Shown: positions 1-8,652 of the stretch, piece by piece
Layout of the letters: each line of letters begins with the position of its first letter
Numbering within the stretch: position 1 is the first letter of the stretch
Assembly (NCBI GenBank): GCA_033085395.1
Contig: JANQBS010000378.1
Location: 1 to 31,573, forward strand
DNA from: Xanthoparmelia taractica
Taxonomy: Eukaryota; Ascomycota; Lecanoromycetes; Lecanorales; Parmeliaceae
Direction of reading: 5' to 3'
DNA length: 31,573 bases
The notes under the pieces: generated by a model
The model's input: the letters and a program-made list of their open reading frames with translations, nothing else
Told to the model about the DNA's origin: nothing
The model's database searches: none
Translations under genes and position numbers: made by a program

Positions 1-2045
1 GAAGAGTTTTCAGAGCATTCGTAGCATATTTGAACAATGAAAGCAGTCAATCCCACTACACGTCCATTCGTTCGTGACAAGAACATAATAATTAACGACT
101 TAATATATCTTTCTAAGTCTAAAGTATAGATATAATATTACTTTATTATTTTAGAGTTAAATTCTATCAAGATAATCTCTCTTTCTTTTGATATTAATTT
201 GTCTCTTTAAGTATAAATCAAATAAGAGTTTAAATTAACGTAGATAATATACTTATAATTCTATACTCTAATATAATTAATTAATAAAAGCTTTTTAGTG
301 TATATCTACTTCGAACTAATCGTCTTCTCGTTAACGATTAAATTAACTAAAGTACAATTTCTTAAATATATATCGATTATTACTACTTCGTTCTAAAATT
401 TAAGCGATAGCTGAGAGTTATAAAGTATTACACGTATATTCGCCTTAGTTATTTAAATAGATCTCTCGGCGACGTTATTTTAATATAATATATATAATTT
501 CGTTTCTTAAAGAGCTAGTTTATATTTTTTTATTTATAGCTTAATAATTATTAAAAGCTTTAAGGCGTTATTAAGTCTAATAGCCTTTAATTTCCTCTCG
601 ATTTAAAGTTTTATATTAATTCTTTATATATTTAACTTCGCTAAAATCGACTTTCTATTCTTTAAATAAATTCTTTAATACTTTTTAAAGTAATTATTAA
701 CGATTTCTAGAAATGTAATATTATTAATAAGACTCTTTAGAAACGAGCTACACGTATTAATTAAAATTAGATCTAAGATCCTATTCTTTCTTAAAGTTAC
801 TATACAAGTAATCTTCTTCTTTATCTTTTTAACTACGTATATCTCGCAGAGTCCCTTATACTTAGATTAATATATAGACTAATAAGTAATAACTTTATAA
901 AGTCTAATAATAATGTTAATTCTAAGATAAGTAAATCGTCTATATATTAGAAAGTAATTCTTCGCTAACTGTAATAATTAAATCTCTTTCTTTAGTTGAA
1001 CTTCTACTTCGAAATTAATTATTATATCTTAATCGCTATCGTTATTAACTAAGACTTAATTAATAAGCGTAGACTACTTAATATTTACTTATACTAACTC
1101 GGGGACTCGCTATTATATTTAATCTCGTTACGCTAATTCACTAAGAAATTAACTTAATATTTAAGAGAGCACGTATACTTCTTTCTTATAATTCGCTTTT
1201 AGGAGATTTATATCGTTTATTTAAAAATAGATTAAATTAATATTAAATCTATCTATTAGGTTTAATATATATAATCTTCTATATAATAGTAGATTAGCAC
1301 CGAGTCTAGACATATAATACACTCGCTAAATAGACACTACTCTCTCTAATCGACTTCGTAGAATAATTATTCTCATATAATCTATATATAATATCCCTTC
1401 TTTAATCTTAATAATATATCTCTTTATTCGAGTAAGAGAGTTACTAAAGAGATTAAGTTTATTAATTATATGAAATAACGCGCCGATATTAGCAATTCAC
1501 GAGAGGGAGTTCAGCTTACTTATAGCTTTCTAAGTAATATAAGCAACTATATCGTCTTTATTAGTGATATCTAATATTAAGTCTAATTTAGCCTTATACG
1601 CTCTTTAAGATTTTTTATTATTCTTCTTAAAGTGCTTAATAAATATAATCTTCTTTCTAGACTTCTTCTCTTTTAATATATAAACTAGTTTCTTTATTAT
1701 CTTAAAAGCTTCGTAATCTTAAATCTTATAATCTTCTTTATTATATATATAGTATCGGGGCTTACGAGTTAACTAAGTAGACGAATAATATAAAGTCTTT
1801 AATCTTTGATTATTAGGGGAGCGATTTTAATGTTCTTTACTTAATTATTAATAATAAATTTGCGATCGACGAGCATATATCTCTAACTTATTTATAGTCT
1901 TTATTAAATCTTTAGCTTCTTGTAATATACGAAGAGCTTTATTCATATCTTTCTCTTTATTTAACTTTAAGATAATTATCGTAATATTATATTCGAATAA
2001 TAAAAAATTATAGAGTCGATAGAGAAGTTCTTTAGTATTATAGAC

Positions 2046-2310
2046 TGTCACGGTACACACCAGCATGGCTGTGGTACGCTTAGTCATAGCTCGTTTGAGG
2101 GCTTGGCAACCCACATATCTAGCTGCCAACACTCTAGATAAAACAACAATTCAATCATTATCGATATAACCCAGTCTTCACACCAGCATGGCTGTGGTAC
2201 GCTTAGTCATAGCTCGTTTGAGGGCTTGGCAACCCACATATCTAGCTGCCAACACTCTAGATAAAACAACAATTCAATCATTATCGATATAACCCAGTCT
2301 TACTGTGACA
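2046..2310. mobile_element. Solo LTR (young insertion) with 5-bp target duplication
   Basis: A 265-bp island of normal base composition inside the RIP-mutated block. It begins TGTCACGGTA and ends TACTGTGACA, a 10-bp terminal inverted repeat with one mismatch and TG...CA ends. It is flanked on both sides by the perfect 5-bp direct repeat TAGAC (2041-2045 and 2311-2315). TG..CA ends with a 5-bp duplication are the hallmark of LTR-retrotransposon integration, so this is best read as a solo LTR left by LTR-LTR recombination; a MITE is the alternative. It interrupts the old copia gag region. It lacks RIP mutations, either because it inserted after RIP acted or because it is too short to be recognised. 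Confidence 0.8.
2056..2301. repeat. Perfect tandem duplication, 2 x 123 bp
   Basis: Two identical 123-bp units lie head to tail (2056-2178 and 2179-2301), each starting CACACCAGCATGGCTGTGG and ending CCAGTCTT. Together they make up almost the whole interior of the solo LTR, leaving only about 10 bp at each end outside. I see no difference between the copies, so the duplication is recent or is maintained in the family. The parental LTR would be about 142 bp. Confidence 0.95.
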
Positions 2311-2912
2311 TAGACCTCAGCTAAGGTTGGCTTAATCGCTAGAATATTATTACGAATCTTATAGAGCGTAGTTCACGTATCTTAAATTATTTATTTCTTC
2401 TTCTTCTAATAGTTAACGAACTCTTTCTATTTATTTATAATAACTTACTTTTTAATATTCTTATACTTTCTTATTAGAGCATCTTATTAATTCTTAGCTA
2501 TCGATTAATCGATAATTAATATTATATTAACTATATTCGTTTTAATTAGAAAGAGTTTCTTTATTAGTCTATTAAGCTTATTATAATTAACTCTCTTATT
2601 AGAAAATAATACTATATATACTACTTTTATTCGTTTCAAGACGTAGATCCCTTCTTTTACTTATAATTTAGTCTTTATTAGAGCGAATTATTTTTCGTAA
2701 TTATTCGAGTTGAGAATAAGAATCTTTAATTTATAGATATTCTTTATTGCGTTCTTTCGTAGAGTAATAATAATATAAGTTTATAAGTGCTATTATAGAT
2801 AATCTTTGAGTATATTTTAATAGTATAATGCTATTATAGATAGACTTAACATAGTGCTTTTATAGAGAGACTTCTTTTTATTATAGATAGGCTATAGATA
2901 GCGACGGCGACG

Positions 2913-3122
2913 TGTAGAAGATACTGGTAGGCGATAGCACTACCGGGCTTATAATCTATTGAATAATTAGGCCTAGAACGACTTGATTGAGTACTCTCAA
3001 GGGGATCAACCTAGCTAAGAACTACTGGAGAGGAAATATCTAGTGCCAAGCCCACTAGTGTGATAGGGCTGAATGCCCCTATTTTCAACAATCTAGACGG
3101 CCAAGTGGCTTGTTATTCAACA
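2913..3122 (-). repeat. Probable 5' LTR of the copia element
   Basis: On the minus strand this begins TGTTGAATAACAAGCC at 3122, with TG at the outer edge as in copia LTRs, and lies directly upstream of the gag-like region. A CA (TG on the plus strand at 2913-2914) gives a possible inner end, but the LTR plus leader could continue to about 2780, where degenerate copies of a TATAATAGCACT-like unit occur. The stretch retains CpA/TpG and is far less mutated than 100-2880. The partner LTR lies outside the window, so the ends cannot be checked by comparison, and no 5-bp duplication can be tested. Confidence 0.5.
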
Positions 3123-3275
3123 CTCTACATTTGGCTAGCTTTAGGGCTTTGAAAATGCGCGCAAACTGGAGCACGGTAGCACCGTAGAGTAACATAATCA
3201 CGACTTTATTATTATTATTAATAAGGTAATTTTCGCCTTCAATGTAAGCTCTAGCTATTTAATAGAAGTACCTTG

Positions 3276-3310
<35 letters not shown>

Positions 3311-3613
3311 GAACGTCTGCTACTGCTCGACTTTGACATTACAACAACTCAAAGCACCGCAACACCGCAACACCACAGCACCGCAGCATCTCGATCTAAC
3401 CATCTCCGGTATTCTTCTAACCAAGCCTTCCTTCTTCTCCTTGCATTGAACTGGATACACGACCTGCCTGCTTTCGACTTTACCTTACATAATCTCCTGC
3501 CTTAGCTGCCTTACCTACGTTTCTCATCGCCTTGCCCGCTGCTTTACTACACTCCACATCACATCACCTCACATCAAATCCGTTCGTTCAAATCTAGAGG
3601 AGACGAAGCAGCA
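3123..3613. other. ATX1 upstream region with (TC)13 microsatellite
   Basis: No gene seen. The stretch separates the copia LTR from the ATX1 start codon. It contains a (TC)13 run at 3285-3310, followed by a pyrimidine-rich, CACCGCAACACC-like repetitive leader (about 3350-3400) typical of fungal promoters and 5' UTRs. A weak TATA-like TATTTAATAG lies near 3256. The transition from AT-rich to ordinary composition is abrupt near 2880-3100. Confidence 0.6.
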
Positions 3614-4070
3614 ATGACATCCCCCCACCACTACCACTTCGACATCACCATGACCTGTGGCGGCTGCTCGGGCGCCGTGGAGAGGGTGCTTAAGAAGACG
3701 GATGGTGCGTCCATTTCCCCCCTCTCTCTCCCCTCTCTCTTCCCTTTCCCTTTCCCTTTCCCCCTCCCTTCTCTTCTCCCTCCTTTCCCTTCTCTTCCCC
3801 CCTCTTCCCCCCGTCTCTCTCTTCCCAACCTTCACCAAACCCACACTCCCCCCGTTCCCTCTCTAACTCACCACCAATCCCAACCCAAGTCTAACGAATC
3901 CAAAAACACAAACAGGCCTCTCCTCCTACACCGTCAACCTACAAGCCCAGACCGCAGACGTCTACACCGAGCAAGTGCCCTTTGAGACTGTGCTTGAGAA
4001 GATTAAGAAGACGGGGAAGACGGTTAGGGGGGCGCAGAGGGATGGGGTGGGGATGGAGGTTGCGGCTTAA
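3614..4070 (+). CDS. ATX1: Copper metallochaperone Atx1
   Basis: Small cytosolic copper carrier that hands Cu(I) to the Golgi P-type ATPase (Ccc2 family). Two exons, 3614-3704 and 3916-4070, joined across a 211-bp intron (donor GTGCGT, branch TCTAACG near 3890, acceptor ACAG) give 81 residues. The metal site MTCGGC (residues 13-18, Cys15 and Cys18) and the following SGAVERVLKK are diagnostic of Atx1-type HMA domains. The later KKTGK loop, whose lysine is typical of Atx1, is also present. Length fits the family (about 70-80). The intron is extremely pyrimidine-rich (CCCTTTCC-like repeats) and the 3' end and UTR are extremely G-rich. It is the first gene next to the retrotransposon block. Identification is firm. 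Confidence 0.93.
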
Positions 4071-4438
4071 GGGTTCAGGGCGGGAAAGAGGAGGAGGGGA
4101 GAGAAAGAGAGGGATGGAGGGGAGGGGGAGGGTATGGGGTTTGATGGAGGGAAGGGAGGGGGGGAATAAAAAGAGTGGGCTGTACTGTACTATCGCTGGT
4201 TTCTTCTACAGGTCTCTAGAGAGAGAGGGTTCAATGACATGGAGTCTTGAAATGAAATGGACGGTTGTGCGCGCATTGTGGTTAGGAGTCTTGTACCCTC
4301 GAGGATATTGCTTTTGAAATCCCAAAGTCTTTCAACCTTTCGTATTGTCGTGGTACCATGATCTCATTTACAACATTGGAGAGAAAAAACCCCAAAACAA
4401 GCGCTCGCCTTACCCATCCCCAAAACCATCCCTTTCTC
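4071..4438. other. Convergent 3' region of ATX1 and thiolase
   Basis: No gene. Positions 4080-4165 are a nearly pure purine stretch with many GGG/GGGG runs on the ATX1 sense strand. It is followed at once by AATAAA (4165-4170), a plausible polyadenylation signal for ATX1. The G runs could form a G-quadruplex in the 3' UTR. The rest holds the 3' UTR of the minus-strand thiolase. Confidence 0.55.
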
Positions 4439-5935
4439 TCAAAACCTCGCTTCAACCTTCCTCTCCGTATCCTGCAACGCCCACTCACTCCTCGCCTTGC
4501 GACTCCTCACCCTATCCGCCTGCGCCCGCGTGAACCCCTTCGCTTCCACCGCCGCATTATACCCAACCCACGTCCTCCCCTTCACCTCCTCATCGCTCAC
4601 GACCTCATTCGTCTTTCCATCCGCCCGCTTATACACCGTCACGACGGCGGCGCCGCCCAACCCGAGATTATGCTGCAAGGCGACTTTTGCGCCGGGAACG
4701 AGACGGTTGTTGGCCCAGCCGCGGAGCTGCCAGACGAGCTCGGCGCACTGTGCTAGTCCCGTCGCGCCGAGCGGGTGGCCTTTGGATATGAGACCGCCGG
4801 AGGGATTGACGACGCAGCGGCCGCCGTAGGTGATGTCGCCGTTTCGGACCATGGTGTGCGCTTCTCCGGGGCTGCAGAGGCCGAGCGCGTCGAGGGTTAT
4901 GAGCTCGTTGGCGGAGAAGCAGTCGTGGAGTTCGACGAGGGGGATTTCGGTGGCGGGGGATGTGATGGCGGCTTCGGAGAGGGCGGTAAGGGCGGCGCGG
5001 CGGGTGGTGCCATGGCCGATTAGGGAGATTGCGGAAGTGTCGAAGAGGGAGGGGGGGTCGGTGGTCATGGATTGGCCGGCTATGAGGATGGCTTGGGGAA
5101 GGAGGTGCGGGCGGGCGGCGAGGAAGGCGTCGGAGACGATGATGGCGGCGCCGCCGCCGTCGGATGTGGGGCAGCATTGGAGTTTGGTGAGGGGGGAGTG
5201 GATGGTGGGGGAGGAGAGGATTTGGTCGAGGTTGTAGACGGTGCGGAATTGGGAGTAAGGGTTTTTGGCTGAGTGGAGGTGGTTGATGCGGGCGATTTCG
5301 GCAAAGTCGTTGGCGGAGGCGCCGTATCTGGGAATGGCGGCTGTTAGCTTGGGGATAGCTTGATATTGGGGTTTGAGGCAGGGGGAAATTTACTTCTCCA
5401 TGTATTCCCTTCCCGCGTTGCCAAACATCTGCGCCGTTGCCGGTGCGTCTGTTGCCCCCCTTGTCACCCTCATCATCTCCCCTGATGTCCCAATCGGACT
5501 CTCTCTGTCCTTATACACTGACTGCAGACTCCCCGGAGCCATCTTCTCGAAGCCTACAACCATCACGCAGTCCGCCACGCCATGGCTGACCATATTCCTC
5601 GCCATGTGAAGCCCTGTTGAGCCTGTGGCGCAATTGTTGTTGACATTGTAGATGGGGATTTGCGTCATGCCGAATTGGTAAAAGACCCGTTGGCCGCACG
5701 TTGAGTCGCCGTAGCAGTAGCAGGCAACACCTTGGTCGACATCGTCGTAGTTGATTTGGGCGTCGAGGAGGGCTTTGATGCCGGCTTCGAACCCGAGCTC
5801 GGTGTAGTCGACTTCGCAGAAGTTAGTGGTGATCAAGGACGTAAGGGAGACAGACCTACCTTTGCCTCGGGGTTTGACAAACTTGGTGAGACCTACGCCC
5901 AAGACGTAGGCTGCTGAACCTGGCTTCTTACCCAT
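4439..5935 (-). CDS. SCP-x-type thiolase (acetyl-CoA acyltransferase family)
   Basis: Exons 5860-5935, 5394-5811 and 4439-5327 (introns of 48 and 66 bp) encode 460 residues. The 48-bp intron is a multiple of three and has no in-frame stop, so simple ORF calling reads through it. Splicing gives KPRGK-VDYTELGFEAG, as in the family. Thiolase signatures are the nucleophile in NNNCATGSTG (Cys86), ELHDCFSANE (about 298-306), GHPLGATG (His349) and QHNLGLGG (about 384-390). These are the residues of the sterol-carrier-protein-x thiolases, which cleave branched or bulky 3-ketoacyl-CoAs in peroxisomes. There is no C-terminal SCP2 domain, only a charged tail of about 50 residues. The protein ends in ARF, which resembles non-canonical PTS1 tripeptides such as SKF of yeast catalase A. 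Exact substrate is unknown. Confidence 0.88.
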
Positions 5936-6425
5936 GAGAATGATTGTTGATCATGAATGAGGTTTGAGACATACTTTGATCTGGGGAAGATGCCGAGGCT
6001 ATGTGGGTTACATTTACCCTAACGCTAGTCCTGGAAGGGTGACTGCGGCCATCGGAGTTCAGCTTACAACAGATGATTCTTGCGAATGGCAGTTTTCACT
6101 TCTCTTGTGCTGATTTCTGCCTGTTTCCACCTCGAGATGTGTTCGGAATCATTCCTGGTGATATTGACCGCTGATACGCAACGGCTCAGGTAACGATCAA
6201 GAGTCCTACACACCAGACCTTGATGATGGAGGTACCGACACATATAAAGTAGTGCCCATCAATTATGCTGATTCGAGATCCAGAGGCTTGTCTTATGATC
6301 ATAAGAGAGGAAGCTCGAAACCCGACTCGGTTCATGTATGATTTTCCTGGTTCATAATTATGCTATATATACACGTAGCGCGTCACTATGATCATAGCAA
6401 CACCCAAATCATTGGGTAGATCGGT
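5936..6425. other. Thiolase promoter / reductase 3' flank
   Basis: About 490 bp without a gene. It should hold the thiolase promoter and the 3' UTR of the neighbouring minus-strand reductase. Apart from the CCTCGG box, I see only ordinary mixed sequence with an AT-rich patch near 6340-6375. Confidence 0.5.
5993..5998 (-). promoter_or_regulatory. Possible FarA/FarB-type CCTCGG box
   Basis: CCGAGG on the plus strand (CCTCGG on the gene's sense strand), 58 bp upstream of the thiolase start codon. CCTCGG is the core element bound by the fatty-acid regulators FarA/FarB of Aspergillus at beta-oxidation genes. A single six-base match can occur by chance, so this is only suggestive. Confidence 0.3.
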
Positions 6426-7684
6426 CTACTTCAGTTCAGGTGAATCAGCAAACAGAGTCCCCATCATCTGCTCGGGATACCTTAGTCCGTGGACTTCGGC
6501 ATTTTCGACCGCTTTTCGAATCTCTTCATTCTCAGACGAGGTGAGCTTGACATTGAGAGCTGCTATATTCTCCTCCAAGTATTTAATCTTCTTGGTACCA
6601 GGTATGGGTATAATATCTGGTCCCTGCGCTAATAGCCACGCGAGGGTAAGCTGCCCAGCTGTGCACCCCTTCCTTTTTGCGATCTCGTTGATTTGATCTA
6701 CCAACTTCAGATTCTTTGGAAAATTCTCCTCTGAAAAGCGGGGCGAGTAACTTCGGAAGTCACCCTCCTCGAAGTCGGCTGGGGATTTGTAGGCGCCGGT
6801 CAACATGCCACGACCTAGAGGTGAGTAGGCGACAATGGCGACACCAAGTTCGCGGCAAGTCTTTAGAAGAGCGATCTCTGGGGACTCGATGTCGGTGGTG
6901 AACGGGGAGTATTCGATTTGCACTGCGGAGATGGGGTGGACTGCATGGGCACGGCGAAGTGATGCGGAGGAGATTTCAGATAAGCCGAGATAATTGATCT
7001 TGCCCTCTCTGCGTTTCATGTTGGTAACCGTGGGTGAAGTGTGGGAAGGAATTTACTGGAGTGATGGGCTTTTAAGAACATTACTTACTTCTTCAACTGA
7101 GCCATAGCCTCGACAGTCTTCTCTATCGGTGTTTTTCCGTCCAAACGATGGCAGTAGTAAAGGTCAATGGTGGGAATGCCCAAGCGCTTCAGACTCTTCT
7201 CACACGCCTCTCTCGCATACTCAGGGTCACTTCTGCCCATTATCTTACCATCGTTCATTTGGCTTCCAAACTTGGTGGCCATGAAGATATCTTCCCTCTT
7301 GCCAGTCCGCTTGAACCATTTGCCAATCAATTCCTCACTGTCCATATAGACATCTGCCGAGTCCCAAAATGTCTCGCCCAACTCGTAAGCTCTGTCGAGA
7401 ACTTTGAAGCGCTCCTCATCCGACTCAGGCTTGCCGTAAAAGGCAGACAAACCCATGGCGCCGAAGCCTAGGGCAGTGACTTGGGGCCCTTTGGAATTTT
7501 AACATCAGCACTGCCGACTTCGGATAGGTCCGAGCAGTTTTTGATACAGAATAATTGACTCTTTGCCCTGCAACATGTCTTGAAAATTTGGAAAAGTATA
7601 ACAAGATACAACAGGATACAACAGCGCTCGGAAAGGGTGCTTACCATCCCTGCCCAGTTGACGAGTTGGAAGTGACGGTGCCAT
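6426..7684 (-). CDS. Aldo/keto reductase (AKR13/YakC-like)
   Basis: NADPH-dependent carbonyl reductase of the TIM-barrel aldo/keto reductase superfamily. Exons 7645-7684, 7089-7488 and 6426-7008 encode 340 residues. The first exon ends RQLGRDG and joins GPQVTALGFGAMGLSAFYG. The first intron is 156 bp with an unusual AAAG acceptor, and the second is 80 bp (GTAAGT...CGCAG). The catalytic tetrad is complete: Asp56 and Tyr61 in FWDSADVY, Lys86 in ATKFG, His127 in YYCHRLD. Later family features are KINYLGLSE, the SPLGRGMLTG loop and the IPIPGTKKIKYLEEN nucleotide-binding stretch. The nearest named relatives by motif are yeast-type AKR13 enzymes and pyridoxal-reductase-like proteins. The substrate cannot be inferred, and there is no targeting signal. 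Confidence 0.9.
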
Positions 7685-8652
7685 AGTTATATGTAGGTGC
7701 TAAGAAAGGGTTCAGCGAACTGTTGGGGGCAGGGTCGAGAATATATAGAAGTTCGTCTGAACTGGTTGCAGAAGAGGCATCCGGCAACCGTTCGGCAATT
7801 AGAACTGGTAACCCCGGACCCCTCGATCACTCAAATTCCCTGGGAAAGATAATCTTCTTTTTTTCCACACACCACTTAAATAAAAACTTGAGAAATAAAA
7901 AAGAAAAAAAATAAGGAGGTGTGACTTAATTCTTAAAAGCTTAAGAACTATAAAAATCTAACTCGTATTGACAATGAAAGATAGATAATGATCGAAATTA
8001 TACAACTCTGGTAGATAACCCTAACCCTAAATATCCGGTGGTCGGACTTACCGGACATTGCATATCCCAGCGAAGGGAATACGTGTAGCATGTCATCAGC
8101 AAAGTCGAAGTCGGTGCCAACATTACATGAATCGAGGCGGGTTGCGAACCCCAACAATTCAAATTCAAATTGGAATGTCCCACAACCTAAAGTACGTAGA
8201 CAGCGTGCATTCATCTACCGTCCCTTAATGGAACAATATCTGGGACACTGGCCACGCCGATCGCTCTGGCATCCCTTTGCGGCATCCTGCACTATCGCCT
8301 TAGGATCGCTTGCGGCGGATGGACCCCATGTCATCACTCGATTGTAGAATTCAGAAATAGGCTGGAGTTCCAAAACAAGCCTATCAATCTACAGTTCAAG
8401 CGCTTTCTCTCATTTTACGGTAGCCTCTGTGTAGTAAAGGAATTGGTACAAATGCTGAGAAAGAGACTGTGCTGACGAAGTCTTCTCACAAAACGCCATC
8501 AGACCGATGGCCCGATCGATGAGTATCTAACTACACAGACGAATGTTCGAGACTTACAGTGCGGCCTGGTGCATTCTCTCTCGCACTTGGCCAGGCAGGC
8601 TATGATGGATAGACAGAGAGTCCACTGCACGATCCCATCACACCTTTTGTAT
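7685..8652. other. Intergenic region, no convincing gene
   Basis: About 970 bp between the reductase start and the phosphatase stop. It has an A-rich tract near 7865-7920, a short telomere-like motif at 8016-8031, and a small open frame (8090-8347, 85 codons) resembling nothing I recognise. It probably holds the reductase promoter and phosphatase 3' UTR. Confidence 0.5.
8016..8031. repeat. Short interstitial telomere-like repeat
   Basis: TAACCCTAACCCTAAA, about 2.7 units of the fungal telomere repeat TTAGGG (reverse strand). This short interstitial telomeric motif can act as a Tbf1/TRF-type binding site in promoters. It is too short to indicate a chromosome end. Confidence 0.5.

Larger units (their letters stand above)
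1..3122 (-). mobile_element. RIP-degenerate Ty1/copia retrotransposon, partial
   Basis: Very AT-rich sequence in which CpA and TpG are nearly absent while CpG survives and TpA abounds, the signature of RIP. Reading the minus strand through its many stops, copia landmarks appear in the right order. A gag-like segment lies near 2640-2760 (residues LNSNNYEK around 2690-2720). A gag-pre-integrase Cys segment (LCEI) lies near 826-853, and a DLILINTC stretch at about 750-773 resembles the copia DLIHTDxCGP motif. The integrase hallmark reads NNVAERSI at 456-479, matching copia NGVAER. The order gag then integrase, running right to left, fits copia, so reverse transcriptase should lie beyond the left edge. 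The LTR at the right end has the matching orientation. Positions 1 to about 80 are visibly less mutated. No intact protein can be made. The family call is confident; inner boundaries are not. Confidence 0.8.

Noticed and set aside
1848..2132. 94-codon minus-strand frame near the left end
   Set aside because: It spans the junction between the solo LTR and RIP-mutated gag remnants; not a gene.
4439..5304. Several long overlapping frames on both strands in the thiolase
   Set aside because: High-GC codon bias opens shadow frames; only the minus frame with thiolase motifs is real.
8090..8347. 85-codon plus-strand frame upstream of the reductase
   Set aside because: No recognisable motif, overlapped by other random frames, and no splice or promoter support.
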